From NCBI RefSeq assembly GCF_008041935.1, contig NZ_VKAC01000006.1, forward strand, positions 124,001 to 188,000: 64,000 nt of DNA, given 5' to 3'. The notes beneath the pieces were generated by a model, which saw only the letters and a list, made by a program, of their open reading frames with translations, did no database searches and was not told the DNA's origin. The position numbers and the translations under genes are program-made. Shown in pieces: positions 57,116-64,000 of the stretch. Positions within the stretch are counted from its first letter, which is position 1; each line of letters starts with the position of its first letter. The stretch comes from Quadrisphaera setariae. GTDB taxonomy: Bacteria > Actinomycetota > Actinomycetes > Actinomycetales > Quadrisphaeraceae.

Positions 57116-57817
57116 GTGGAGCAGCGGCCGGCAGCGGGAGGCCCCCAGGAGGACGACGACGAGCGGGTGCGCGTGGTCGGGGTCGGCCCCTGGGAGGTCG
57201 AGCACGGCGCCCCGCCCCCGGACGACCCCCGGCTCGACCCGCAGCTGCTGCGCGAGGGCGACCGCCGCAACGTGGTCGACCGGTACCGCTACTGGAGCGA
57301 GGCGGCCATCCGCACGGACCTGGCCGAGCGCCGCGCGCGCGACTGGCCGGGCGCGGAGCTCCACGTGGCCGTGGAGGGCTTCAAGCACGACATGAACGTC
57401 GGGTCCGTGGCGCGCACCGCCAATGCTGCCGGTGCGGCGGGGTTCCACGTGGTGGCCGACCGCCGCTGGAACCGGCGCGGCGCGATGGCCACCGACCGGT
57501 ACCTGGCGGTCCACCACCACGCGACCGCCACCGACCTCGTGGTCTGGGCGCGCGAGCGCGAGCTGCCGGTGGTGGGGCTGGACAACGCGCCGGGCGCCGC
57601 GGCCCTGGAGACGTCCGACCTGCCGGCCCGCTGCCTGCTGGTGGTCGGCTCGGAGGGGCCGGGCCTGTCGCCGGAGGTCGTGGCCGCCAGCGACCTGCTG
57701 GTGGAGATCGCGCAGTTCGGCTCCACCCGCTCGATGAACGCCGGTGCCGCCGCGGCCGTGGCGGTGCACGCGTGGCTGCGGCGGCACGCCTTCGGGCAGG
57801 TGCCTCCGGTCGGGTGA
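57116..57817 (+). CDS. SpoU/TrmH family RNA 2'-O-methyltransferase
   Basis: About 233 aa. The SPOUT methyltransferase motifs are LHVAVEGFKHDMNVGSVARTANAAGAAGFHVV (motif 1), LVVGSEGPGLSPEVV (motif 2) and EIAQFGSTRSMNAGAAAAVAVHAWLR (motif 3), the knotted S-adenosylmethionine site. The target RNA nucleotide is not determined. GTG at 57116 is chosen over longer options because of a CAGGCT element 7 nt before it and because upstream sequence is unlike the family. It is divergent from the dioxygenase gene. Confidence 0.88.
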   Translation: MEQRPAAGGPQEDDDERVRVVGVGPWEVEHGAPPPDDPRLDPQLLREGDRRNVVDRYRYWSEAAIRTDLAERRARDWPGAELHVAVEGFKHDMNVGSVARTANAAGAAGFHVVADRRWNRRGAMATDRYLAVHHHATATDLVVWARERELPVVGLDNAPGAAALETSDLPARCLLVVGSEGPGLSPEVVAASDLLVEIAQFGSTRSMNAGAAAAVAVHAWLRRHAFGQVPPVG

Positions 57818-57921
57818 TCGGAGGAGGCCGCCGCAGGTGATCGAAGTGCGGTCCTGAGGCAACGGTGTGAGCGTTCACAGCGGCCTCCGCCACGGGAGGT
57901 GGGGGCCGTGAGGAGCCCGAC

Positions 57922-58245
57922 GTGCCACAGCCACCCACCCCGACCTCCGACCAGCCGGCGAGGGCCCGGCTGGCGGACCTCGCCTTCGACATCCGGTCGG
58001 TCATCGGAGCCCTGTTCCTGGTCTACGGCCTGGTCTGCCTCGTGTGGGGCCTGGTCTCCTTCCCGCCGGAGGCCGCCGAGAAGACCGGCGGGATCAACCT
58101 CAACCTCTGGGCGGGCCTGGGCATGCTCGTCATGGGCGCCGCCTTCGTCGTGTGGGTGCTCGCGAGCCCGCTCACCCAGGACGACCCCGCCGTCCGCGAG
58201 GCCCTGCACGCCTCCGGTGACGACGACGAGGCGGGGCAGCGGTGA
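57922..58245 (+). CDS. small two-helix membrane protein upstream of the symporter
   Basis: A 107-aa protein with two hydrophobic helices (residues about 26-46 and 64-83) joined by a short loop and an acidic tail (DDDEAGQR). GTG has AGGAG upstream (57911-57915). Its stop overlaps the sodium:solute symporter gene start by 4 bp, so it is probably a partner or regulator of that transporter, as small accessory proteins are known for several SSS transporters. The family is not recognised. Confidence 0.8.
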   Translation: MPQPPTPTSDQPARARLADLAFDIRSVIGALFLVYGLVCLVWGLVSFPPEAAEKTGGINLNLWAGLGMLVMGAAFVVWVLASPLTQDDPAVREALHASGDDDEAGQR

Positions 58246-59954
58246 GCGCCGTCCTGGCCTCCACCGCGCCCGTGCTGGCGGCAGGCACCACCGGCGCCAC
58301 CCGCATCGACGCCAGCGCCGGCGACTACGTGCTGGTGGCGCTGTACTTCGTCGTCGTCCTGGGGATCGGGCTGCTCGCCCGCCGCAGGATCTCCTCCAGC
58401 CTCGACTTCCTGCTGTCGGGCCGCTCGCTGCCCGCGTGGGTCACGGGCCTGGCGTTCGTCTCCGCCAACCTCGGCGCCATCGAGCTGCTGGGGCAGGCCG
58501 CCAACGGCGCGCAGTTCGGCGAGCAGGCGTTCCACTACTACTGGATCGGCGCCATCCCGGCCATGGTCTTCCTGGCCCTGGTGATGATGCCCTTCTACTA
58601 CGGCTCGAAGGTCCGCAGCGTGCCGGAGTTCCTCGGGCGCCGCTTCGACGCCAAGACCCAGCGCCTGCAGGGCCTGCTGTTCGCCCTCGCGTCCGTGCTG
58701 CTCGCCGGCGTCAACCTGTACGCCATGGCCATCGTGGTCAACGCCCTGCTCGGGCTGCCCACGTGGCTCGCCATCGTGCTCGCCGGCGTCATCGTGCTGG
58801 CCTACACCTTCCTCGGCGGCCTGTCGGCGGCCATCTACAACGAGGTGCTCCAGTTCTTCGTCATCGTCGCCACGATGGTGCCGCTGACGCTCGTCGGCCT
58901 GCACCGCGTGGGCGGCTGGGGCGGCCTCGTGCAGCGCCTCACCGACCAGGGCAGCGGCTCGATGCTGCAGGCCTTCCCCGGCAGCGACCTCACCGGCATC
59001 ACCAACGGCGTCGGCTCCACGATCGGCGTGGTGCTCGGCCTGGGCTTCGTGACGTCGTTCGGCTACTGGACCACCAACTTCACCGAGGTGCAGCGGGCCT
59101 TCTCGGCGCGCAGCGCCTCCGCCGCCCAGCGCACACCGCTCATCGCGGCCTTCCCCAAGGTGCTCATCGCCCTGGTGATCATCGTGCCGGGCATGGTCGC
59201 CGCGGTGCTCGTCCCCGGCATCGAGGCGCTCAAGACGGGCGGTCCGAGCGGCGGGGTCACCTACAACGACGCCGTGCCCCTGCTGCTCGACGAGCTGCTG
59301 CCCAACGGCTTCCTCGGCGTGGCCCTCGCGGGCCTGCTCGCCGCCTTCATGGCCGGCATGGCCGCCAACGTCAGCTCGTTCAACACCGTGGTCACCTACG
59401 ACCTCTGGCAGGACTGGGTGCGTCCCGGCCGCGACGACGCGCACTACCTGGAGGTCGGTCGCGCCGTCACCGTCATCGGGACCGCGCTGGCCATCGGCAC
59501 GGCGTTCATCGCCGCCGGCTTCACCAACATCATGGACTACATCCAGACCCTGTTCTCCTTCTTCAACGTGCCCCTCTTCGCGGTGTTCGTCCTGGGGCTG
59601 TTCTGGAAGCGGATGACCGGCTCCGCCGGCTTCTGGGGACTGGTCAGCGGCACCCTCGGCGCCGTCGTCGTCTTCGTGCTCAACCAGACCGGAGCGCTCG
59701 CGCTGTCGGGGCAGGGCTCGAGCTTCCTCGGCGGTGGCGTCGCCACGGTGGTCGCCGTCCTCGTGGGCTGGCTGGTGTCGCAGGGAGGGCGCCCGAAGCC
59801 CGAGTCGGAGCTGCGGGGCCTCGTGTGGTCGCTGACCCCCGCCGCCGAGCGCGCGGTGCCCCGCGAGCCCGGCGTCCTGAGGTCCCCGGTGGTGCTGTCG
59901 GTGTCCGTGCTGGTGCTGGCAGGAGCGGGGTACGTGGTGTTCGCCGTCGTCTGA
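58242..59954 (+). CDS. sodium:solute symporter (SSS family)
   Basis: A 570-aa transporter with about 13 helices. SSS signature parts: LDFLLSGRSLPAWVTGLAFVSANLGAIELLG, FGEQAFHYYWIGAIPAMVFLALVMMPFYYGSKVRSVPEFLGRRFD, and FGYWTTNFTEVQRAFSARS. Sodium-driven uptake of a sugar, amino acid, carboxylate or similar solute is the family role. The aromatic YYWIGAIPAM core suggests a sugar-type member, but this is only a guess. It is coupled to the two-helix protein before it; fba follows after 49 bp with its own ribosome site. Confidence 0.9.
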   Translation: MSAVLASTAPVLAAGTTGATRIDASAGDYVLVALYFVVVLGIGLLARRRISSSLDFLLSGRSLPAWVTGLAFVSANLGAIELLGQAANGAQFGEQAFHYYWIGAIPAMVFLALVMMPFYYGSKVRSVPEFLGRRFDAKTQRLQGLLFALASVLLAGVNLYAMAIVVNALLGLPTWLAIVLAGVIVLAYTFLGGLSAAIYNEVLQFFVIVATMVPLTLVGLHRVGGWGGLVQRLTDQGSGSMLQAFPGSDLTGITNGVGSTIGVVLGLGFVTSFGYWTTNFTEVQRAFSARSASAAQRTPLIAAFPKVLIALVIIVPGMVAAVLVPGIEALKTGGPSGGVTYNDAVPLLLDELLPNGFLGVALAGLLAAFMAGMAANVSSFNTVVTYDLWQDWVRPGRDDAHYLEVGRAVTVIGTALAIGTAFIAAGFTNIMDYIQTLFSFFNVPLFAVFVLGLFWKRMTGSAGFWGLVSGTLGAVVVFVLNQTGALALSGQGSSFLGGGVATVVAVLVGWLVSQGGRPKPESELRGLVWSLTPAAERAVPREPGVLRSPVVLSVSVLVLAGAGYVVFAVV

Positions 59955-60003
59955 GCCGGTGGGAGGATCGGCGGCGAAGCATCCGACCAGGAGGAGTTCC
60001 CCC

Positions 60004-61032
60004 ATGCCCATCGCCACCCCTGAGGTCTACGCGGAGATGCTGGAGAAGGCCAAGGCCGGCTCCTTCGCCTACCCGGCGATCAACATCACCAGCTCGTCCA
60101 CCATCACCGCCGCCATCCAGGGCTTCGCCGAGGCCGGCAGCGACGGCATCATCCAGGTCTCCACCGGCGGCGCCGAGTACGCGTCCGGCTCGACCGTCAA
60201 GGACATGGTCCGCGGCGCCGAGGCCCTGGCCGAGTACGCCCACCACGTGGCCAAGGGCTACGGCGTCAACATCGCCCTGCACACCGACCACTGCCCGGCC
60301 GACAAGCTGGACAAGTACGTGCGCCCGCTGCTGGCCATCAGCGAGGAGCGCGTGAAGAACGGCCGCGACCCGCTGTTCCAGTCGCACATGTTCGACGGCT
60401 CCGCCGTGCCGCTGGAGGAGAACCTCTCCATCGCCACCGAGCTGCTCGACCGCTGCTCCGCCGCCAAGGTCGTCCTCGAGATCGAGGTCGGCGTGGTCGG
60501 TGGCGAGGAGGACGGCGTCGCCAACGAGATCAACGACCAGCTGTACTCCACCCCCGAGGACGCCATCGCCACCGCGAAGGCCCTCGGCGTGGGTGAGAAG
60601 GGCTACTACCTGACCGCCCTGACCTTCGGCAACGTGCACGGCGTCTACAAGCCGGGCAACGTCAAGCTCAAGCCCGAGGTGCTCAAGGCCGCTCAGGACG
60701 CCGTCTCCAAGGAGTTCGGCGGCGGCGACAAGCCCTTCGCGCTCGTCTTCCACGGCGGCTCCGGCTCCACCGCCGAGGAGATCGGCCAGGCGGTCGACTT
60801 CGGCGTCGTGAAGATGAACATCGACACCGACACGCAGTACGCCTACACGCGTCCCGTCGCCGACTTCATGCTGAAGAACTACGACGGCGTGCTGAAGATC
60901 GACGGCGAGGTCGGCAACAAGAAGCAGTACGACCCGCGCGCCTGGGGCAAGATCGCGGAGGCCGGCATGGCCGCCCGCGTCAAGGAGGCCTGCGAGCACC
61001 TGCGCTCCGCGGGCACCTCGCTCAACGGCTGA
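60004..61032 (+). CDS. fba: class II fructose-bisphosphate aldolase
   Basis: A 342-aa zinc aldolase of glycolysis and gluconeogenesis. Metal and substrate residues are in NIALHTDHCPADKLDKYV, LEIEVGVVGGEEDGV, GNVHGVYKPGNVKL, FHGGSGSTAEEI and VKMNIDTDTQYA. It is full length and typical of the actinobacterial class IIA enzyme. ATG has AGGAGGAG (59989-59996). A strong terminator follows at 61050. A DUF3151 gene lies 1.2 kb downstream; in mycobacteria that gene is likewise close to fba. Confidence 0.97.
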   Translation: MPIATPEVYAEMLEKAKAGSFAYPAINITSSSTITAAIQGFAEAGSDGIIQVSTGGAEYASGSTVKDMVRGAEALAEYAHHVAKGYGVNIALHTDHCPADKLDKYVRPLLAISEERVKNGRDPLFQSHMFDGSAVPLEENLSIATELLDRCSAAKVVLEIEVGVVGGEEDGVANEINDQLYSTPEDAIATAKALGVGEKGYYLTALTFGNVHGVYKPGNVKLKPEVLKAAQDAVSKEFGGGDKPFALVFHGGSGSTAEEIGQAVDFGVVKMNIDTDTQYAYTRPVADFMLKNYDGVLKIDGEVGNKKQYDPRAWGKIAEAGMAARVKEACEHLRSAGTSLNG

Positions 61033-61049
61033 CGCACCCCGCCAGACGG

Positions 61050-61083
61050 CGAAGGCCCCCCGGCTCCGGCCGGGGGGCCTTCG
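61050..61083. terminator. 14-bp hairpin terminator after fba
   Basis: CGAAGGCCCCCCGG (61050-61063) pairs perfectly with 61070-61083 across a 6-nt loop. It lies between convergent fba and the first STAS gene and can serve both. Confidence 0.88.
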
Positions 61084-61116
61084 TGCTGTCCGGGTGGCGC
61101 CGCTGCTCGCGCCTCG

Positions 61117-61530
61117 TCAGGCGACGAGGCCGCCCGGGCCGTCGCTGCCGTCGTCCGAGCCGTCCGGCAGCGTGTGGTCGATGCCCGGGTCGTCCTCGAC
61201 CACGCGCAGGACCTGGCTGATGCTCGTGACCTGGATGAGGAACTTGACCAGGTCGGGCGGACGGATCAGCACGAGCTTGGCCGGGCTGCGGGACGCCAGC
61301 CGGGCCAGGAAGGCCACGCCCGTGGAGTCCATGAACGTCACGCTGCGGACGTCGACCTCCACCGGGAGGCCCGAGGCCTCCGCGTCGGCCGAGGCCTCCA
61401 GGAGGTCCTGGCCGAGCTCGGCGTCGACCTCTCCGGTCAGCACCACGCGCGTCTTGCGACTGCCGAGGATCACGTGGACGGACCCGGGGTCGCCCCCGTC
61501 CTGCGTCTGCTCCGGACCTGCCACCCGCAC
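61117..61530 (-). CDS. STAS-domain anti-sigma factor antagonist
   Basis: A 137-aa protein. The STAS domain (residues about 20-110) has VEVDVRSVTFMDSTGVAFLARLA, where the serine of MDSTG is the residue that partner kinases phosphorylate. In the family, the unphosphorylated form binds an anti-sigma kinase and frees a sigma factor. An acidic/Gly tail follows. GTG at 61530 has GGAGG 4 nt before it; 61524 is an alternative. No anti-sigma kinase or sigma gene is in the window. Confidence 0.87.
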   Translation of the reverse strand: MRVAGPEQTQDGGDPGSVHVILGSRKTRVVLTGEVDAELGQDLLEASADAEASGLPVEVDVRSVTFMDSTGVAFLARLASRSPAKLVLIRPPDLVKFLIQVTSISQVLRVVEDDPGIDHTLPDGSDDGSDGPGGLVA

Positions 61531-61738
61531 CCCACCTCCACGCTCAGGTCACCGCTCCCCGCCTGCGGCGGCCGCTGCACCCGCTGTCTGGAGCGCGCGC
61601 GGCTCCCCGGACGATACGGGGTGGCCGCCCCGCAGCGGCAGCGGCCCGCCCGGACCACCCGCCACCAGCACCCGGACGGCTGTCAGCCGGTTCCCGGGTG
61701 ACGTCCAGCACGCGGCCGCACGGGCTGCCCGGCCGTCG

Positions 61739-62095
61739 TCAGGCGGTGGGGCTGCGCCACGGACCCGGGCCCGTCGACGGCGCGCAGCGGTGCTCCGCGT
61801 CCACCTCGTAGGAGTCGAGGGCGCCGCACAGGTCCAGCACGAAGCCCACCCGCTCGTCCGCGCCGCGCAGCACGGCGCGCGCGCCCGAGCGCTTGGCCGT
61901 CTCCGCCAGCGTGATGAGGAACGCGGCGCCCGCGGAGTCGACGAACTCCACCGAGCACAGGTCCACCACCACCACGTCGACGTCGCTCGCGGCGGCGCGG
62001 GCCGTCAGCTCCGGGAACCGCGCGCGCTCGGCGAGGTCGAGGTCGCCCTCGGCGCTGACGGTCAGCGTCGCCCCCGCGACGGTCGCCTCGATCAC
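61739..62095 (-). CDS. second STAS-domain protein
   Basis: About 118 aa, a minimal STAS fold: SAEGDLDLAERARFPELTARAAASDVDVVVVDLCSVEFVDSAGAAFLITLAETAKRSG. The phosphorylation serine lies in VDSAG. GTG at 62095 is supported by TAACGT 8 nt before it (leaderless) and by the normal domain start; a longer open frame to 62146 would extend past that promoter. It is separated from the first STAS gene by a 208-bp gap in which I see no clear feature. It presumably responds to a kinase encoded elsewhere. Confidence 0.83.
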   Translation of the reverse strand: MIEATVAGATLTVSAEGDLDLAERARFPELTARAAASDVDVVVVDLCSVEFVDSAGAAFLITLAETAKRSGARAVLRGADERVGFVLDLCGALDSYEVDAEHRCAPSTGPGPWRSPTA

Positions 62096-62103
62096 GGACA
62101 GCG

Positions 62104-62109
62104 ACGTTA
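62104..62109 (-). promoter_or_regulatory. probable -10 element of leaderless second STAS gene mRNA
   Basis: TAACGT on the minus strand lies 8 nt before the GTG at 62095. Confidence 0.5.
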
Positions 62110-62187
62110 GCCGACCACAGCGCAGTCGTCGCAGGCGCTCGGCCACCTCGCCCTGCCGGTCCGGCCCGGCGGCGGCAGGATGCTGGC

Positions 62188-62670
62188 ATGTCCTCCCCGA
62201 TGTCCCTGCCGACCCCGGGCGCCCCCGGGAGCCACGGCGGAGCCGTGCCGGGGCCGCCCCCCACGCTGCTCCCCGACGACGGGCCGGAGGCCACTGCCGC
62301 CGCGCTGCTGCGCGACGAGGTCGACCCCGCTGACGTCGCCGCGGCGCACCCCGCCGCGAGCCTCGCCTGGTCGGTGCTGGCCACCCGCGCCTACGCCGCC
62401 GGACAGGTGGTCGAGGCCTACGCCTACGCCCGCACCGGCTACCACCGCGGCCTGGACGCCCTGCGGAAGGCGGGCTGGCGCGGCGCCGGCCCGGTGCCGT
62501 GGCACCACGAGCCCAACCGCGGCTTCCTGCGGTCGCTGGCGGTGCTCGGCCGCGCCGCGGCCGCCATCGGCGAGGACGACGAGGCCGAGCGCTGCACGCA
62601 GTTCCTCAGCGCCTGCGACCCCGACGCCGCCGACCGGCTCGCTGGGGACCTCACGCCGGGCGCCCCGTGA
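62188..62670 (+). CDS. DUF3151 protein
   Basis: 160 aa, soluble, helical. After a Pro/Gly-rich 25-residue start, the DUF3151 pattern follows: LLPDDGPEATAAALL, HPAASLAWSVLATRAYAAGQVVEAYAYARTGYHRGLDALRKAGWRGAGPVPWHHEPNRGFLRSLAVLGRAAAAIGEDDEAERC, a tetratricopeptide-like helical fold of unknown function common in actinobacteria. ATG at 62188 is preceded by CAGGAT at -6, like gnd. Its stop overlaps the oxidoreductase start (GTGA). Confidence 0.88.
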   Translation: MSSPMSLPTPGAPGSHGGAVPGPPPTLLPDDGPEATAAALLRDEVDPADVAAAHPAASLAWSVLATRAYAAGQVVEAYAYARTGYHRGLDALRKAGWRGAGPVPWHHEPNRGFLRSLAVLGRAAAAIGEDDEAERCTQFLSACDPDAADRLAGDLTPGAP

Positions 62671-63743
62671 GCACCTCGAGCGCGTCGGCCGCGGGGACGT
62701 CCGGGCCGTCGGGCGGTCGGGACGGGCGGCCCCGCGTCACCGTGGTCGGCGCCGGCATCGCGGGCGTGGCCTGCGCCCAGGCGCTGGTGGCCGCCGGCGT
62801 GCAGGTCCGCCTGCTCGACCGCGGGCGACGGCTCGGCGGGCGCCTGGGCGTGCGACGGGTCGAGCTCGCCGACGGCTCGCAGCACCTCGTCGACACCGGC
62901 GCCGCGTACTTCACCGTCTCCGACGAGGACTTCGCCGCGCTGGCCTCCGGGTGGAGCACCGACGGCCTGGCCCACCCGTGGACCGACACCCTCAGCCTGC
63001 TCGGACCCGACGGGCCGCGCGGCTCCACCACCGGGCCGCAGCGCTGGAGCGCTCCCGGTGGCCTGCGCTCGCTGGTCGACCGCCTCGCCGAGGGGCTGGA
63101 GGTGGCCTCGGGCCACGGCGTCCGCTCGGTCGGCGTGGCCGACGGGCTGCCCGCCGTCGACGGCGAGGCCGCCGACGCCGTGGTGCTCGCCATGCCCGAC
63201 CCGCAGGCCGGGAGGCTGCTCGACGTGGAGGCCTCGCCCGGCCTGGCCTCCGCCCGCCGCGTGCTCGCCCGCCCGTGGGACGCCGTCATCACCGTCTACG
63301 CCACGTGGGAGCGCGCCTGGTGGCCCGCGCTCGACGCCGGCTTCGTGGCCGACGACGAGCTGGTCACCCTCCTCGCCGACGACGGCTCCCGCCGCGGTGA
63401 CGGAGCCCCCGTGCTCGTCGCCCACACCACCGCCGACGCCTCCCGCAGCGCCCTCGGAGAGCCGGAGTCGCTCGTCGATCCCGTCCTCGCGCGCCTGCCC
63501 CACCTGCTGGGCGTGGCCCCGGGCGACGTGCCGCCGCCGCTCACCGCGGCCGCCCACCGCTGGTCGTTCGCCGCCCCCCAGCAGGCGCACGACCTGCCCC
63601 ACCTGCTGACGGCCGTGGCCGGCGGGCTGCTCGGCGTCTGCGGCGACGCGTGGGCGGCCACCCCCAGCGGCAAGCCCCGGGTGGAGCAGGCCTGGCGCTC
63701 CGGGCGCGACCTCGGAAGGGAGCTTGCCGAGCGGCTGGCCTGA
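62667..63743 (+). CDS. FAD/NAD(P)-binding amine-oxidase-like oxidoreductase
   Basis: A 358-aa flavoprotein. The FAD dinucleotide-binding start is VTVVGAGIAGVACAQALVAAGVQVRLLDRGRRLGGRLG (GxGxxG...E/D). The middle and end match renalase-like amine oxidases (GGLRSLVDRLAEGL, VVLAMPDPQAGRLL, RWSFAAPQQAH, GVCGDAWAATPSGKPRVEQAWRSG). The reaction and substrate are unknown; a redox role on an amine or dihydro compound is likely. The GTG start overlaps the DUF3151 stop by 4 bp, so it is translationally coupled to it. Confidence 0.87.
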   Translation: MSTSSASAAGTSGPSGGRDGRPRVTVVGAGIAGVACAQALVAAGVQVRLLDRGRRLGGRLGVRRVELADGSQHLVDTGAAYFTVSDEDFAALASGWSTDGLAHPWTDTLSLLGPDGPRGSTTGPQRWSAPGGLRSLVDRLAEGLEVASGHGVRSVGVADGLPAVDGEAADAVVLAMPDPQAGRLLDVEASPGLASARRVLARPWDAVITVYATWERAWWPALDAGFVADDELVTLLADDGSRRGDGAPVLVAHTTADASRSALGEPESLVDPVLARLPHLLGVAPGDVPPPLTAAAHRWSFAAPQQAHDLPHLLTAVAGGLLGVCGDAWAATPSGKPRVEQAWRSGRDLGRELAERLA

Positions 63744-63773
63744 CCGCACCGCCCGGTGGGAGCCGGGAACGGT

Positions 63774-64000
63774 TCAGCGGGGGACGAGCACCTGCCAGGC
63801 GTCCCCCGCGCAGCGCCAGCGCCATCGGGTGCGCGGCTGCGACAGGTCGCCGTCGGCGTTGACCTCGAACGGGCGCCCGTCCACGGCCTCGACCAGCACG
63901 TCGGCCCCGCGGACCGTGGCGGTGTCGCGGCGCTCGACGTGCTGGCCGCGGGCCATCGCCGCCGCGAAGCCGGCGCGCGCCAGCGGTCCGGTGGCGGCGG
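63774..64000 (-). CDS. lipid kinase (diacylglycerol kinase family), C-terminal fragment
   Basis: About 74 residues remain; the 5' end is beyond the right edge. The reading FAAAMARGQHVERRDTATVRGADVLVEAVDGRPFEVNADGDL is the end of the YegS/DagK family: the ARGQH... histidine/arginine segment, then the last strand pair with NADGDL. Full-length members phosphorylate diacylglycerol or other lipids with ATP. It is convergent with the FAD oxidoreductase gene. The call depends on a short stretch, so confidence is moderate. Confidence 0.75.
   Translation of the reverse strand, partial: AATGPLARAGFAAAMARGQHVERRDTATVRGADVLVEAVDGRPFEVNADGDLSQPRTRWRWRCAGDAWQVLVPR

Overview
The window is chromosomal DNA of a very GC-rich actinobacterium. 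Evidence: extreme G/C at third codon positions, frequent GTG starts, an HspR-controlled dnaK operon, a bifunctional dCTP deaminase/dUTPase, a DtxR/IdeR-type iron box, and many genes that look leaderless (TANNNT 6-8 nt before the start codon). The mix of genes (manganese catalase, stand-alone LigD-type polymerase, fba next to a DUF3151 gene) would fit the Kineosporiales (Kineococcus/Quadrisphaera-like), but that placement is inference. Coding density is high. No gap between genes exceeds about 240 bp, and I see no prophage, transposase, CRISPR array or rRNA.

Layout. 1-4.4 kb: the end of a PLP aminotransferase, then a three-gene branched-chain 2-oxoacid dehydrogenase operon (E1 alpha, E1 beta, E2) behind a perfect dyad. 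4.4-6.6 kb: aroQ, a nitrilase-family amidase, and a DUF2470 gene with an iron box. 6.7-14 kb: a CopD-CtaG fusion, an S9 peptidase, a Gfo/Idh/MocA oxidoreductase and a thioredoxin/NHL protein. 14-22 kb: a LuxR-type two-component system, a LysE exporter, an XRE-cupin regulator divergent from azlCD, a LigD-like polymerase and small proteins. 22-26 kb: tRNA-Gly(CCC), a conserved 472-aa orphan, dcd and small membrane proteins. 26.2-29.7 kb: a TPP riboswitch controlling an ECF thiamine-type transporter (YkoE/YkoD/YkoC). 30.5-34.8 kb: dnaK-grpE-dnaJ-hspR. 35-46 kb: DUF4262, an aldo/keto reductase, an ICL/PEP-mutase protein, a GGDEF cyclase, gnd, a DUF2786 protein, Mn catalase and clpB. 46-50.5 kb: a lipoprotein, a DUF4190-like protein, an alpha/beta hydrolase, xthA and a Bcr/CflA-type MFS pump. 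50.7-58 kb: a TetR regulator with MMPL transporter, pyrE, DedA, a NagD-like HAD protein, a Tat-lipoprotein intradiol dioxygenase and a SpoU methyltransferase. 58-64 kb: a sodium:solute symporter, fba, two STAS proteins, DUF3151, an FAD oxidoreductase and the end of a lipid kinase.

How parts connect. HspR, encoded at the end of the dnaK operon, has matching HAIR operators before dnaK and before clpB, 12.7 kb apart, so the two chaperone units form one visible heat-shock regulon. Three other regulator/target pairs can be read from operators: XRE-cupin/azlCD (two GTTCG-N6-CGAAC dyads), TetR/MMPL (six GGWCC motifs at exact 10-bp steps), and an unlinked regulator of the bkd operon (14-bp-arm dyad around the probable -10). 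A palindromic repeat (GCACTTTCCGCGGAAAGTGC) occurs as pairs at two convergent gene junctions about 10 kb apart and looks like a genome-specific intergenic element. Most of the window is ordinary housekeeping. The least explained parts are the 472-aa orphan, the repeat family and the 10-bp-phased operator.
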